A stretch of DNA of 64,000 nt from Moesziomyces globuligerus (Eukaryota > Basidiomycota > Ustilaginomycetes > Ustilaginales > Ustilaginaceae). The position numbers and the translations under genes are program-made. Shown one piece after another: positions 30,291 through 40,100 of this stretch. Location of the stretch: the NCBI GenBank assembly GCA_030849465.1, contig JARVLF010000024.1, positions 124,001-188,000 on the forward strand. Reading direction: 5' to 3'. The notes below the pieces were generated by a model. The model had not been told where the DNA came from. It ran no database searches and saw nothing but the letters and a program-made list of their open reading frames with translations. The number at the start of each line of letters is the position of its first letter. Within the stretch, counting starts at the first letter, position 1.

Positions 30291-31324
30291 CTACATGGCG
30301 CCAAATCCACCCATCAGTCCCATGCCGCCACTGCCGCCTCCGCCACCGCCGCTGCTGCCATCGCGCCGCTTGTCGCGCGCCTGCATCTGCGCATACGGTT
30401 GCTGCTGCGCTTGTTGATGGAGCGGCAACTGCTGCAGAAACTGCTGGGACTGCGCCAGATGCTGGCCCGTCTGCATCGCCGAGTGGTCGCGGTCCTGGAT
30501 TCGCACCGGCGTGAGCGACGGCGGCAGCAGATTCGCCATGCCCGCGTCGTAGATGTCGAACGGCAACGTCGACGCGCTGTGCACGTTGCCGCTGCTCCCG
30601 CCCGCACTGTGCGAGCCCGCCATCGCCGCCCCGCCGTTGAGGCCCGACGAGAGGGCGTAAGCGCTGAGCCCGGGCGAAGATCCTCCGCCCAGATGCCCTC
30701 CACCCGCTGCTGCTCCCTGATACCGTCCCATGCCCGCGCCCGCGCCCGACCCAGCCGTCGACGAATACGCAGCCGGCGGCGCGGTGATCCCCGAGCTCGA
30801 AAGACCGCCCAGATTGTTGCCGCTGCCATCCTTTCTCGTCTGGCCCATCCGATCCTGCGATCCATCCACCACGACCGAGAACGACGCATTCCCACCGCCT
30901 CCACTTGCACCCGTCTTGCCGAGCATGCTCGCATCCCACCCCTGCCCGCCACCCGAACTGCCACTGCCACCCCAGCCCGTACCGAGCTCCGCCTGCTGCT
31001 GCAGCAGATCGAGCTGCTGGTAGTTGGTGCTCTGCCGTCGCTGCTTGCTGCTGCTCGTCGCTGCCGACGAAGGCGCCAACCCGTTTTGCCGCCGCTCCCA
31101 CTCGCGCAGCGGATCGTCCCGGTTCACCATCGACGCCATGCTCTGCCCACCCGCCATGCTCGCCTCTAGCCCGAGCTTGGCCAGCTGCGGCGGGATCATG
31201 CTCAGCCGCTGATCCGAGCGCTGCCGCGAGCTGCCCTCGTCCGCCGACGACCCATCCATGCCGCCCCCGCCCGCTCCGTAGTACGCCGAAGGCGGCACGG
31301 CCATGGAATGACGCATGTTGTACG

Positions 31325-31364
<40 letters not shown>

Positions 31365-34300
31365 TTGCAGCTGAGCCAGCTGAGCCGCCTGCGCCTTGGC
31401 CGCTGCCTTGGCCTCGGCTGCCGCCTGTGCACTGGCTGCCTCCTCGCGCGCGTACGGATTGTTGAGCGCCGGTTGCGCCTGCTGCCGCGCCGCAGCCGAG
31501 TGGTACGCCTGCTGCTGCGCCAGATGCTGGTTGTACGCCGCCGCGTCCTGGAAGCTCTTGTTGGACGGACGCGACGAGCTCTGCTGCGGCACCAGACCGC
31601 CGTACGGATGCTTGCCCGCATCCGACGTCTTGGGCCTTGCGGACGACGATGCGCCGGCGCCCGAGCTCGAGACGCTCGTCGGGACGAGCGGAGGACGGAA
31701 GGGCTTGGTGAACTTTTCGCCCGTGATGAACGGATGCAGCTTGGCCTGCTGCGGAGTCCAGCGCTCGTGCGGATTCATGTTGAGCAGGCCGGTGACAAAG
31801 TCGATGAAGCTGCTGCGGTTCGCCATCTCCTTCTGCACGTCGGCCGACTTGCCCGTCTTGCGAGACATCGGATAGGTCTTGACAATGTCCGAGAGCGTCG
31901 TCGCCTTGAAGTACTTTTTGGACGGCTGCTCCTGGACGTTGTGCTCCTTGGAGTACTGCTCGAGCGACTTTAGGCGGTAGCTCTTGCGGCCGTACTCGTC
32001 CGTGTAGACGCTGAAGAACTCCTGGGTCTGCTTGCCGTTGTCGAGCATCCACTGCGGCGGCAGACCGAACATCTCGACGATGCGGCAGATCTGGTTGTAC
32101 TCGCTCGTGCCGGGGAAGAGCGGTAAGCCGAGGAAGAGTTCGACAGCGATGCAGCCCAGCGACCACATGTCGATGGCCGAGTTGTAGGGCAGCCCCAGGA
32201 GCACCTCGGGCGAACGGTAGAAGCGCGACTGGATGTAGGTGTAGACGGTCTGCTTCTCGTGGCAGGCCGAGCCAAAGTCGACGAGCTTGATCGAGGGCGT
32301 CTGGAGCGTCTTGAGCAGGATGTTTTCGGGCTTGAGATCGCAGTGGATGAGGCGCGCTTCGTTGAGCACGGTGAGAGCATCGAGGAGCTGTGCGGTGAAG
32401 ACGCGGACGAGGCTGGTGCTGAGTCCTTGGAACGAGTTCTGCTTGATGAGCTCGTAGAGGTTGGACGAGAGGAGCTCGAGGACGAGGCAGAGGTGCTTTG
32501 CGTGGATGAAGGTGTCCTTGAGACGGAGGATGTGATGCTCGTCGTTGGGATCCCAGTTGCCGTTGAGCATCTCGAGCACGGTCACCTCCATCATGCTCTG
32601 GTTGAAGTAGGCGGGCTTGTTCTTGATGACCTTGACGGCGACGATCTCGTGTGTGGTCATGTCCTGGCACTTTACGACCTGACCAAAGGTGCCTTGTCCG
32701 AGGATGTCGAGGATGAGGTACTTGTGACCCTCTTCGGTGCCGAGCCAGTCGTTGACGTAGAGGATGTAGTCGCTGTCCTCGTTGTCGCGGCCGTCGTTCT
32801 GGACGGGCTTGCCCTTGGTGAGGACGCGTCGCGGGTTGAAGCTGAGCTCGTAGAAGAAGGCGGGGTTGACGAGATGGTAGGTGTGATGGAGGTAGGCGGT
32901 GAGCGCCTTGAGCGGACTGACGAAGCCGCCGGCGGGATCTGCGCGTCGGGTGGTGGCGCGCGCGGCAGCGGTGGCTGCGCTGCCGTCGGAGAGGGCGGCT
33001 GCGCCGGAAGCGGCCGCGGTGCTCTTGTGGATGATGGGGCGGAGGTCGTCGAAATCGCGCACACGGCGGAAGCCTTCGTTGCGACGCGAGGAACGACCGG
33101 CGTCGCGCCGGGCCGAGGTGGTCCTGGAGTTGTCCGAGGCGGTGGTCATCATGCCTGCGGGACCGAGGCCGAGGCCGTGTTGTGCATATGCGGCGCCGTC
33201 TGCGTAGATTGCAGAGTTGCGAGCGGCGCTGTCTCGAGCGGAGGGATCAAGGATGATGCTGTTCCTGCCTGTTGCGCCCGAAGAGGAAGGCCAAAGGCCG
33301 GCGGAGGCTTGATTGGAGGGAGAGCGCGATGCGCCTGAAGCAGCCTGCATGGTGCGGCCGCCGGTGCTGGATTGGAACTGGGCTGCGTGGGCGGATTGAT
33401 AGGCGTAGGGTAACGAGTCGGAGAGATCGCCGAGGCCCGAGCTGGAGCCGAGGTAGTGTTGGTTTGGGTTGCGGTGGTCAGGCTGGTGGGGCGATCTTGG
33501 CGTGTCGCGGGGGGAGCTGACGTCCATGAGGTTTGTGGAGTCGTGCTTGGAAGCATTCGGGGTTGTGTTGGAGATGCCAAAGCGACTCGAGGCTGACGTG
33601 TTGGGGCTGTAGGGATGTGTGTTTGGAGCGTCTCGGGTGGAGGAGGCGGATGTGTCCATGGCGTTGGAGGAGCGACGGCTGCTAGAGTTGCTGTAGGGGC
33701 TGGTGAGCATCTGTGGAGCGGGCAAGAGGCTCATGGGATGGGCGGATGAGGAGGAGAGGGGAGGCAGACCGGAGTAGGAGGATTGTGGAGAGGTGGTGGA
33801 CGAGCCTGTGCCTGGACCGGTGCCGGCGCTGGCGCCGGCAGTGGTGGAGCTGATGAAGCTGCTGTTTCGCATGCCAGCGGAGGGCGAGAGGGAGGAGAGG
33901 TAGGAGCCCGAAGTGCTGCCGCTGCCGTTGCTGGCGTGTCCGGAGGAGTGGGCGCCCGATTGAGCGGAGAGGTACATGGCCGAGCCGGAGCCGGCGTGGT
34001 TGGAAGTGGATCTGGCCGACTGGCTAGGATGGGAGGCGTGGCCCATGGAGTGGGATCTTCCGAGGCCTTCGTTACGGTAAGCGGCCGATTGCGAGGAGAG
34101 GTGGTCGTGTTGGTGTTGGAGGTGTGGGTGGTGCTGGTGCTGCTGGATATCGAAAGAGTAGCGCTCGGAGGATTGGCTGGGCTCGGTGAGACCGTAGCCG
34201 GCCGCGTGGTTGTGTTGGAGCCGAGGCGAGGTGTAGGAGTTGGGTGCGGCTGCAGCGCTCAGACTGTTTGGGCTCTGGACAAACTTGTTGTTGCTGTTGT

Positions 34301-34523
34301 TGTTGCTGTTGTTGGAAGAGGAGGAGGAGGATGCGTGAGCGTGTGTCGAGTGAGGAGAGCGCATGGACGAAGGGCTGGGAGGGTAGGCAGCTGAGTTCTG
34401 GAGGTTGTTGTGCTGTACGGCCATGGAGTCGAGACCGGACATGTTGATGCCGACGTGAGGGTCGTTGTGGAGCGGCAAGGAGGAGAGGTCATCGCCAAAG
34501 AAGGCGCCGGAATGCCTCGACAT
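30291..34523 (-). CDS. YAK1: YAK1-type DYRK family protein kinase
   Basis: 1410 residues from the ATG at 34523 (MSRHSGAFFGDDLSSLPLHN). The kinase domain spans about residues 600-935: glycine loop ILGQGTFGQVVKCQ, AVKVIKNKPAYFNQS, catalytic loop IHCDLKPENILL near 726, DFGSACHE, and the DYRK-type activation loop YTYIQSRFYRSPE with the autophosphorylated Tyr near 757, then IDMWSLGCIAVELFLGLPLF. Yak1 kinases oppose PKA/TOR-driven growth and act in stress and quiescence; in other fungi they affect development and stress tolerance. The 600-residue N-terminus is Ser/Asn/His-rich; the C-terminal 470 residues are Gln/Gly/Ser-rich with a run of about 14 Gln near residue 1050. No intron is needed. Sub-family placement within DYRK is from the pre-kinase and activation-loop sequence. 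Confidence 0.9.
31326..31367 (-). repeat. Poly-glutamine-coding trinucleotide repeat in YAK1
   Basis: Twelve CTG units plus two TTG units on the + strand, read as CAG/CAA on the - strand, give a run of 14 Gln in the C-terminal tail of the YAK1-type kinase. Likely length-variable among strains. Confidence 0.9.
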
Positions 34524-35205
34524 GATGGGCGGCAGGCGGGAGCCGGTGGGGGCCAATTAGACGGAGGTTGGTGCGATGAGTAGGGTGGTCATCCGAAGCG
34601 ACGTGTCGATGCTGGTCGTTGCGGGCTGGATCGGATGGGATGCGCAGCTAGACTGGCGGGAGGGCAAGGCCGAGTGGCATGCAGCACCCTCGAGATGTTG
34701 CGCTGTGCCGACGTTGGGAGCAGCGCTCGTTTTGCGACTGGACGTTGCAGGTAGGTTGAAGGCAAGCAACAAGAGAGAGCGGAAAGGCGATCGCACCGAG
34801 TTGCGAGTGGAGAGACAAGTGTGACTTGTCGAGGCCAACGCTGAATTGCAGCAAACTCACAGACTGGGCTGGCTGAGGCTCGCTCGACCGCTTTGCTTTG
34901 CTGTGCTGTGCTCTGTGCTCTGTGCTTCTGTGCTGTGCTGTGACCGAGTGCCGTGCTGCAGCCGCTACGATTGAGTGCAGTCACCGCGTGCAGCCGCTGC
35001 GCCGTGCTCGCGGCTCGTGCCGACAACACACAGACCCCCTTTTTCTGGCTCAGCGATTGCTCACGTTTTTTTTCACAATTTCTGTTGCCAGCCCGAGATT
35101 CGACATTGAAGCTCTTTTCGTCTCCACTCCAGCCCTTCCTGCTCGCACTCACAGACTCTGACGATCAGGATACGAATGATATGGCATCTGAAGCATAGAT
35201 CGATT
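34524..35205. promoter_or_regulatory. YAK1 upstream region with low-complexity TGCTGTG repeats
   Basis: About 680 bases between the YAK1 start and the securin-like gene's stop, both on the - strand. It must hold the YAK1 promoter and leader. A tract of interleaved CTTTG, CTGTG and CTCTG units lies at 34891-34942. A possible - strand leader intron (GTGAGT donor at 34860) was noticed but is not proven. Confidence 0.45.
34891..34942. repeat. Imperfect GCTNTGT-type low-complexity tract
   Basis: About 52 bases made of interleaved 5-bp units (GCTTT, GCTGT, GCTCTGT) in the YAK1 5' region. Simple slippage-type repeat. Confidence 0.7.
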
Positions 35206-36747
35206 CTAAAGCACAGCGCCTCCAAGATCGAGCTGAAGCGCTGCTACGTCCTCTTGCTCGTCCAGCTCGCGCAGCGTCGCTTCGGTCTGCTTGCCCAGCT
35301 CGTCGTCAACAAAGTCGATCAACTTGGGGTTCAGCACCATTTTGCTTGTTCTAGCAGCCGCGGGCGCAGCCGCGGGCGCAGCCTTGCCAGCACGGACCGC
35401 TGCACTGCTTGCTCGAACTGCCGTTGGCCCAGCTGCTTTCGGCGCTGTCGATGACGCCCGTCGTTCGACGCCGCTTCCTCCGAGCGTCGACGCTCGCACC
35501 GTAGCAGCCCCCGCTCGCCTCACACCGCTGCTCGTAGTCGACGACGCAAGTTTGCTCGCCTGATTCGGAGCGGCGATCGAGCGTTGTAGACCGCGCATGG
35601 GCTGCGCGGGAGCTTTGGCAGCGGCGATGGGAGCCGCTCGACTCGCTGTCTGCGTCTTGGCGCGCACGCTTGCCACCGTACTTGGAGCAGCTGCGACGCC
35701 AGCACGCGCCGAAGAGAGCGAAGCTGCTGGGACCTTTCGCACAGCCGATGGCACGGGCGCGGGCACCCGGTCAGCTTTCCGGGAAGGAGCGACGACGGTG
35801 ACAGCCACGTCTGGCCAAGGGTCGTCGTCGTCGTCGTCGTCGCTGACTGCTCCTAAATGCGATGGGATGCAAAGATCCGCCTCGTCCATCGGCTGCATTG
35901 GCGGCACCTCGACGTCGCTCAGGTCGTCTGGAGCGGCGTCGCTGAAGCCCGTGGCGGTAAACGCAGAGAGCTGCGCACCCAGTTGCTTGGCGCGCGGCAG
36001 ATCGTCGAGCTCGTCGGGAAACTCGAACACGGGGTGCTTGGCATGCAAGCTCGGAGGCATGTATTCGATCTCTGGATACATCTCCTCCTCGCTCATCTGC
36101 ACCACGGGCGCTTCCGAGAGCTGGCCCACGGCGCCGTCTGACTTTTGCAGCGAGAGGCCCATCTCGGCATCCAGCATCTCGCCCATGCGTGCTTTGATCT
36201 GACCCGCCCGACCCACGTTGGCGGCAGGTGTGACGAAGCTGTTCTGTCGGCTCATCGTCCTCGCTTTGCCGTTGCGCAGCGTAGGAGCGGGCGTCTTGAG
36301 ATTGGCACCTGCCGCATCCGCATTCGGCTGCCTCTGCTTGCCGTTGAGCGATCGCAACGCGTTGGAGGTGGTGGCCTTGCGCGGACTGAGCTCCGATGCG
36401 CCCTTCTTGGTCGGCGACGTGGACTCCTGGTTGCTGCCCGAGGCCAGCTTGTCCTTGAGTCCCGACGCATTGGGCTTGCCGAGCGTCTGTCGCGAACGGC
36501 CTGGCGTCTTGAGCGCGTTACGGTCGCCGAGCGCCTTGACAGGAGATTTGGAGTCCTGGAAGAGCTGTTTCGAGCCCGCAGGCGCATCCTGGCCAAAGAG
36601 CTTGGAAGTCTGTCCCATGGCTCGCTTGCCCGTCGTCATGGTCTTGCGTGTTGGTGAGGCGTGGAGGCGTGACGGGCCTGGTGTGCGGCTCTGCGCGGCG
36701 AAGGCCTGGTTCTCGGACAGCACGAAGCCGCCGCGCGAGTGCATCAT
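35206..36747 (-). CDS. Securin-like protein (Pds1/Cut2-type separase inhibitor candidate)
   Basis: 513 residues from tandem ATGs at 36747 and 36744 (MMHSRGGFVL). Securin holds separase inactive until APC/C-driven destruction at anaphase. Features that suggest securin: a basic, destruction-prone N-terminal half with GDRNALKTPGRSRQTLGKPN near residues 73-92 (a candidate destruction box RQTLGKPN); a conserved-looking acidic segment EIEYMPPS with FEFPDELDDLP following near 226-247; further acidic motifs (DLSDVEVPPMQPMDEADLCI); and a disordered Ala/Ser/Lys-rich tail ending with an acidic helix-like segment, LIDFVDDELGKQTEATLREL. Securins are poorly conserved, so this is a candidate based on layout and the IEYMPP segment. 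If wrong, it is a disordered chromatin or spindle protein. Divergent from ATG13. Confidence 0.5.
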   Translation of the reverse strand: MMHSRGGFVLSENQAFAAQSRTPGPSRLHASPTRKTMTTGKRAMGQTSKLFGQDAPAGSKQLFQDSKSPVKALGDRNALKTPGRSRQTLGKPNASGLKDKLASGSNQESTSPTKKGASELSPRKATTSNALRSLNGKQRQPNADAAGANLKTPAPTLRNGKARTMSRQNSFVTPAANVGRAGQIKARMGEMLDAEMGLSLQKSDGAVGQLSEAPVVQMSEEEMYPEIEYMPPSLHAKHPVFEFPDELDDLPRAKQLGAQLSAFTATGFSDAAPDDLSDVEVPPMQPMDEADLCIPSHLGAVSDDDDDDDPWPDVAVTVVAPSRKADRVPAPVPSAVRKVPAASLSSARAGVAAAPSTVASVRAKTQTASRAAPIAAAKAPAQPMRGLQRSIAAPNQASKLASSTTSSGVRRAGAATVRASTLGGSGVERRASSTAPKAAGPTAVRASSAAVRAGKAAPAAAPAAARTSKMVLNPKLIDFVDDELGKQTEATLRELDEQEDVAALQLDLGGAVL

Positions 36748-37127
36748 GGCGTTAGGATGGTGGCTAGAGCTGGTTCTAATCTATGGACCTTGGTGGTATC
36801 GGATGCAATGTGTGGAATGCGCGGCTGCTGGTGAGAGCAGAGCTGTATGCGAGGATGGTGGGGTCGATGCGACAGTCGCTGTAGTCGAAGCGGATCTTCG
36901 ATCTCCAGATGATGTCGAGTGGTCGTAGAGAGTAGAGAGTGTCTATGCGATGCTATGTTGAGCGCTGAAGTGGATGTGGTGGTTGCAAGGCTCGGTGCAT
37001 CAGGTGGAGTTGCAGCACCTGGCTCTGGCTGCATGCCCGTCGAAGCCGCCGCCGCTGCCGCCCCACCGCACGCCCTCCGCGTCAGGCCTCAGATCCATCA
37101 CGTGATTTTAGGTGTCCTGACTGAGTC
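36748..37127. promoter_or_regulatory. Divergent promoter region, securin-like gene and ATG13
   Basis: 380 bases between the two start codons. A CACGTGA E-box-like palindrome lies at about 37099-37105, 23-29 bases upstream of the annotated ATG13 start. No TATA element is clear. Confidence 0.5.
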
Positions 37128-40100
37128 ATGGCGAGTGGGCCAAAGCTCAGCTCGAGCTCCACATGCAGGGTCGCATGCCAGCCAGCCGAGTCGCGAGTGC
37201 AGGATGCCACTATCGGAGCCTCCGATACAAGCCTCTCGGCTCGACGGCAGCACCGCGTTGGGAGTCTGTCACCATCCCAATCACCTCGCCGCATCGTAGG
37301 CCAGCCCTCTACCGCTGCCCTCGATCATCACCACCTCCATCAGCCAGCCACTCCAGCTTGGATGCAGTCGCAACCCGATCACAACCTGCCACTGCCACGT
37401 CGCCCCTCGTCTTGCTTCCAATCACGCTCGCCCTCCTCGCCAACCTCACTCGCGCCTCCGAGCCCAACAGCAACCATCGACGCATCCGCAAACCACCATC
37501 CTCTCCACCATGAGGCTCAGCCGTCTCTTCACAGGCAACCCTCCGCACCACCATCCCAGACCACCAAGCTCGACGGCGTCCTCTACCACTTCTACACCAC
37601 CACCGCCAACCTCGTGATCCAGGCTCGTCTCGCCCACCTTCGCCCCTTGCTCCTCACCCCTCCCTTCGATCATGCCATCGCCCACCACAGGCCGCCCTCG
37701 GCCTCCCGCACCCCTTCCCAACCCAAACTCTCCAGATGGTTCGGCCTTCATATCCCAGATACCGATCTGTTCAAGGACGAGCTCCGCCTCTGTCGATCCG
37801 TCACCTCGTTGCTAGCGCTCAGCACGCACGATGCTCCCACTCCCACCCCCACTTCAGCTACTGCTGCTGCTGCTACCAACAATTCGTCGGCGGAGTCCGC
37901 CGTTCCCGATCTCATCATCGACGTCATGCTCGACCTCTCCAACGTCTCTCATCGCCATCAGGTGCTCCTCCTCACACATACGCGTCCCGCCAGGCGTGTC
38001 TGTATCGATGGTCGCGCCCCGGGCGAGTCATCCACTTCACCTTCACAGCCAGCATCGAGGCCACAGCGCATCGTGCTCGAGAGATGGCGCTTGCGCTTCG
38101 ACACCTCGCAGCCCGCCAATCCACCCGATCTCTCCACCTTCTACAAGAGATCCGTCGTGCATTTCCGCGCCCTCTTCACCTTGCTCTGTGCTCTGCCTGC
38201 AAATCGTCTCTGCGCAAGAATTCAGGCTCTCAAGGCTGCACCGGATACACAAAGTGATCCCACTCGCTCCTCCTTCCCTTCCCTCGTCGCTCGCGGCGAC
38301 ACGGGCACTCACGACGCAGAGATGACCATCGGCTGTCGCCTCAGCATGTCTGGCATCGACCTCGAGTCCGATTCAGCACTACCAGGCGGCCCGCAGCTCG
38401 AAGTTGCCGCATCGCACGCTCTTCCGCCGGAGCAGGGCATGGCTGCGACCGACACTAAAGATGCAGATGGCCAGCAGCCCGACGTCCGCCTCGAATTGCA
38501 CGGTCATTATGCTACGCAGACCTTCATGCCCATCGCAACCCCTGTCGGCCATCTCGCCCTCTCAGTCACCTATCGCAACCTCACCGGCTTCTCCGTCGAG
38601 GACACCGAGAGCCTCCGTACCGCACACGACATCAAGGTCGACGTAGACGAGGACTACTTCAAGCCCCTCCCGGCCGACGACCGCACACCTCGCAACGATT
38701 CATCTTCTCCCTCTAGTCTGGCGCCGGCTCCTTTCGCACCCTCGACCACCACCACCACCACCACCACCACCACCAACGGTGCTGAGCGCACCTCGGCTTC
38801 AGCGACCTCCGCGCTAGCTGCTCATCCCCCTATCAGTGGCCTCTCGGCCGCCAGGCCAGCCGTACTAGCTGCTCAACGAACCCCCTCAGACTCGGCCGTC
38901 CAGGCTTCTCGTCCACCACACTCGATCGGCTCCGAAACCAGTCCCGTCTCGCAGTCGCCGGCCAACCCAAGCGTGTTCAGCACGAGCGCGACCGGTCGAA
39001 ACACAGCGGGACTCTCGAGTCTTAGAAGAACCGGATCATCTTCGATCAAGAGCAATCTGTCCCTCGTAGGCTCCTCCCAGCCTCCTCCGGCTCCTTCTAG
39101 CCCGGCTCTCGCAGCCGCTCTCAGCGCAGAGCCTGCCTTCGTGCTTCCCAGCTCGGCCCGCCGCATGAGCATCACCGAGCGCCGTCTTCGAACCTTGAGC
39201 GGCGTCTCCAGCGGCCAACCCAGCCTCTCCAGCTCCCCCGCTTCCAACACGCTCGAGCTTCCCCCCACATCCGCCCCGCAGCTCGCCAGCGTTTCAGGCC
39301 GCTCGATCTCGACCCGGGTGGCGAGCGACTTTGTCGTGCCGCCCACTCCAGGCACTGTGGCGCCAGCCGGGCCGTCTCGTCCGGGCATCTCGTTCAGTCC
39401 CTCCTCACCCTCGCCCCTTGCACAACAGATGTCGATGCACGCAACACGACCAACTGGCACCGGCGGACCGGCCATGGCCACGTACGGCTCAGCGTCATCG
39501 TTCCGCAGTGTGTCGAGCTCGAGTCTGCGCTCCTCCATCGCAGCTGGCACGACCCAGGCTGCCCCAAGCCTGCGAAGCGTCTTCCAGAACTACGTGCCTC
39601 GCTCGCAGAATCACTCCTCCACCGTCATATCCAGGACGCCGCCCACTTCGAGCAGCAGTGCATTCGTACAAACGAGCTATTCTCCCTCGAATCTCGGAAC
39701 GGGTCTTCGAAGCTCGAGCATCCGCAGGAACTCGAGCACGAGCGATGCCGGTTCCGGCTCTGCCTTCGGCCCCAGCGCAAGCTCAACCTCCGCAGCTGCA
39801 GCCGCCAAGCCCCAGATGATCAAGCGCTATAGCACCAACTTCTCCTACCGCCAGAACCGCGAGCGGTCTGGCATCTACGGCAGCAGCCTCGGCTCCGAGG
39901 GTTCGGGCTATGCTGGCGCCGGTGGCGAGCCTTCGAGCTATCCGCGCTTCGGCGCAGCCGGTGGAAGCTTCAGCTCGGCCTACGGACGCAGCTGGGTCTC
40001 GCGCATGGAGCAGCGTCAAGGACTCGGCACGGGCGGCGCCTTCGCGCGCACCTCGAGCCTCGACGATGCCACTGCTGCAGCAACTGCGTCAGCAGCATCG

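Noticed and set aside
30283..32670. A 795-codon open frame overlapping YAK1 in another reading frame of the same strand
   Set aside because: It lies inside the kinase gene. The kinase frame shows conserved catalytic motifs, while this frame shows only compositional bias typical of GC-rich shadow frames.
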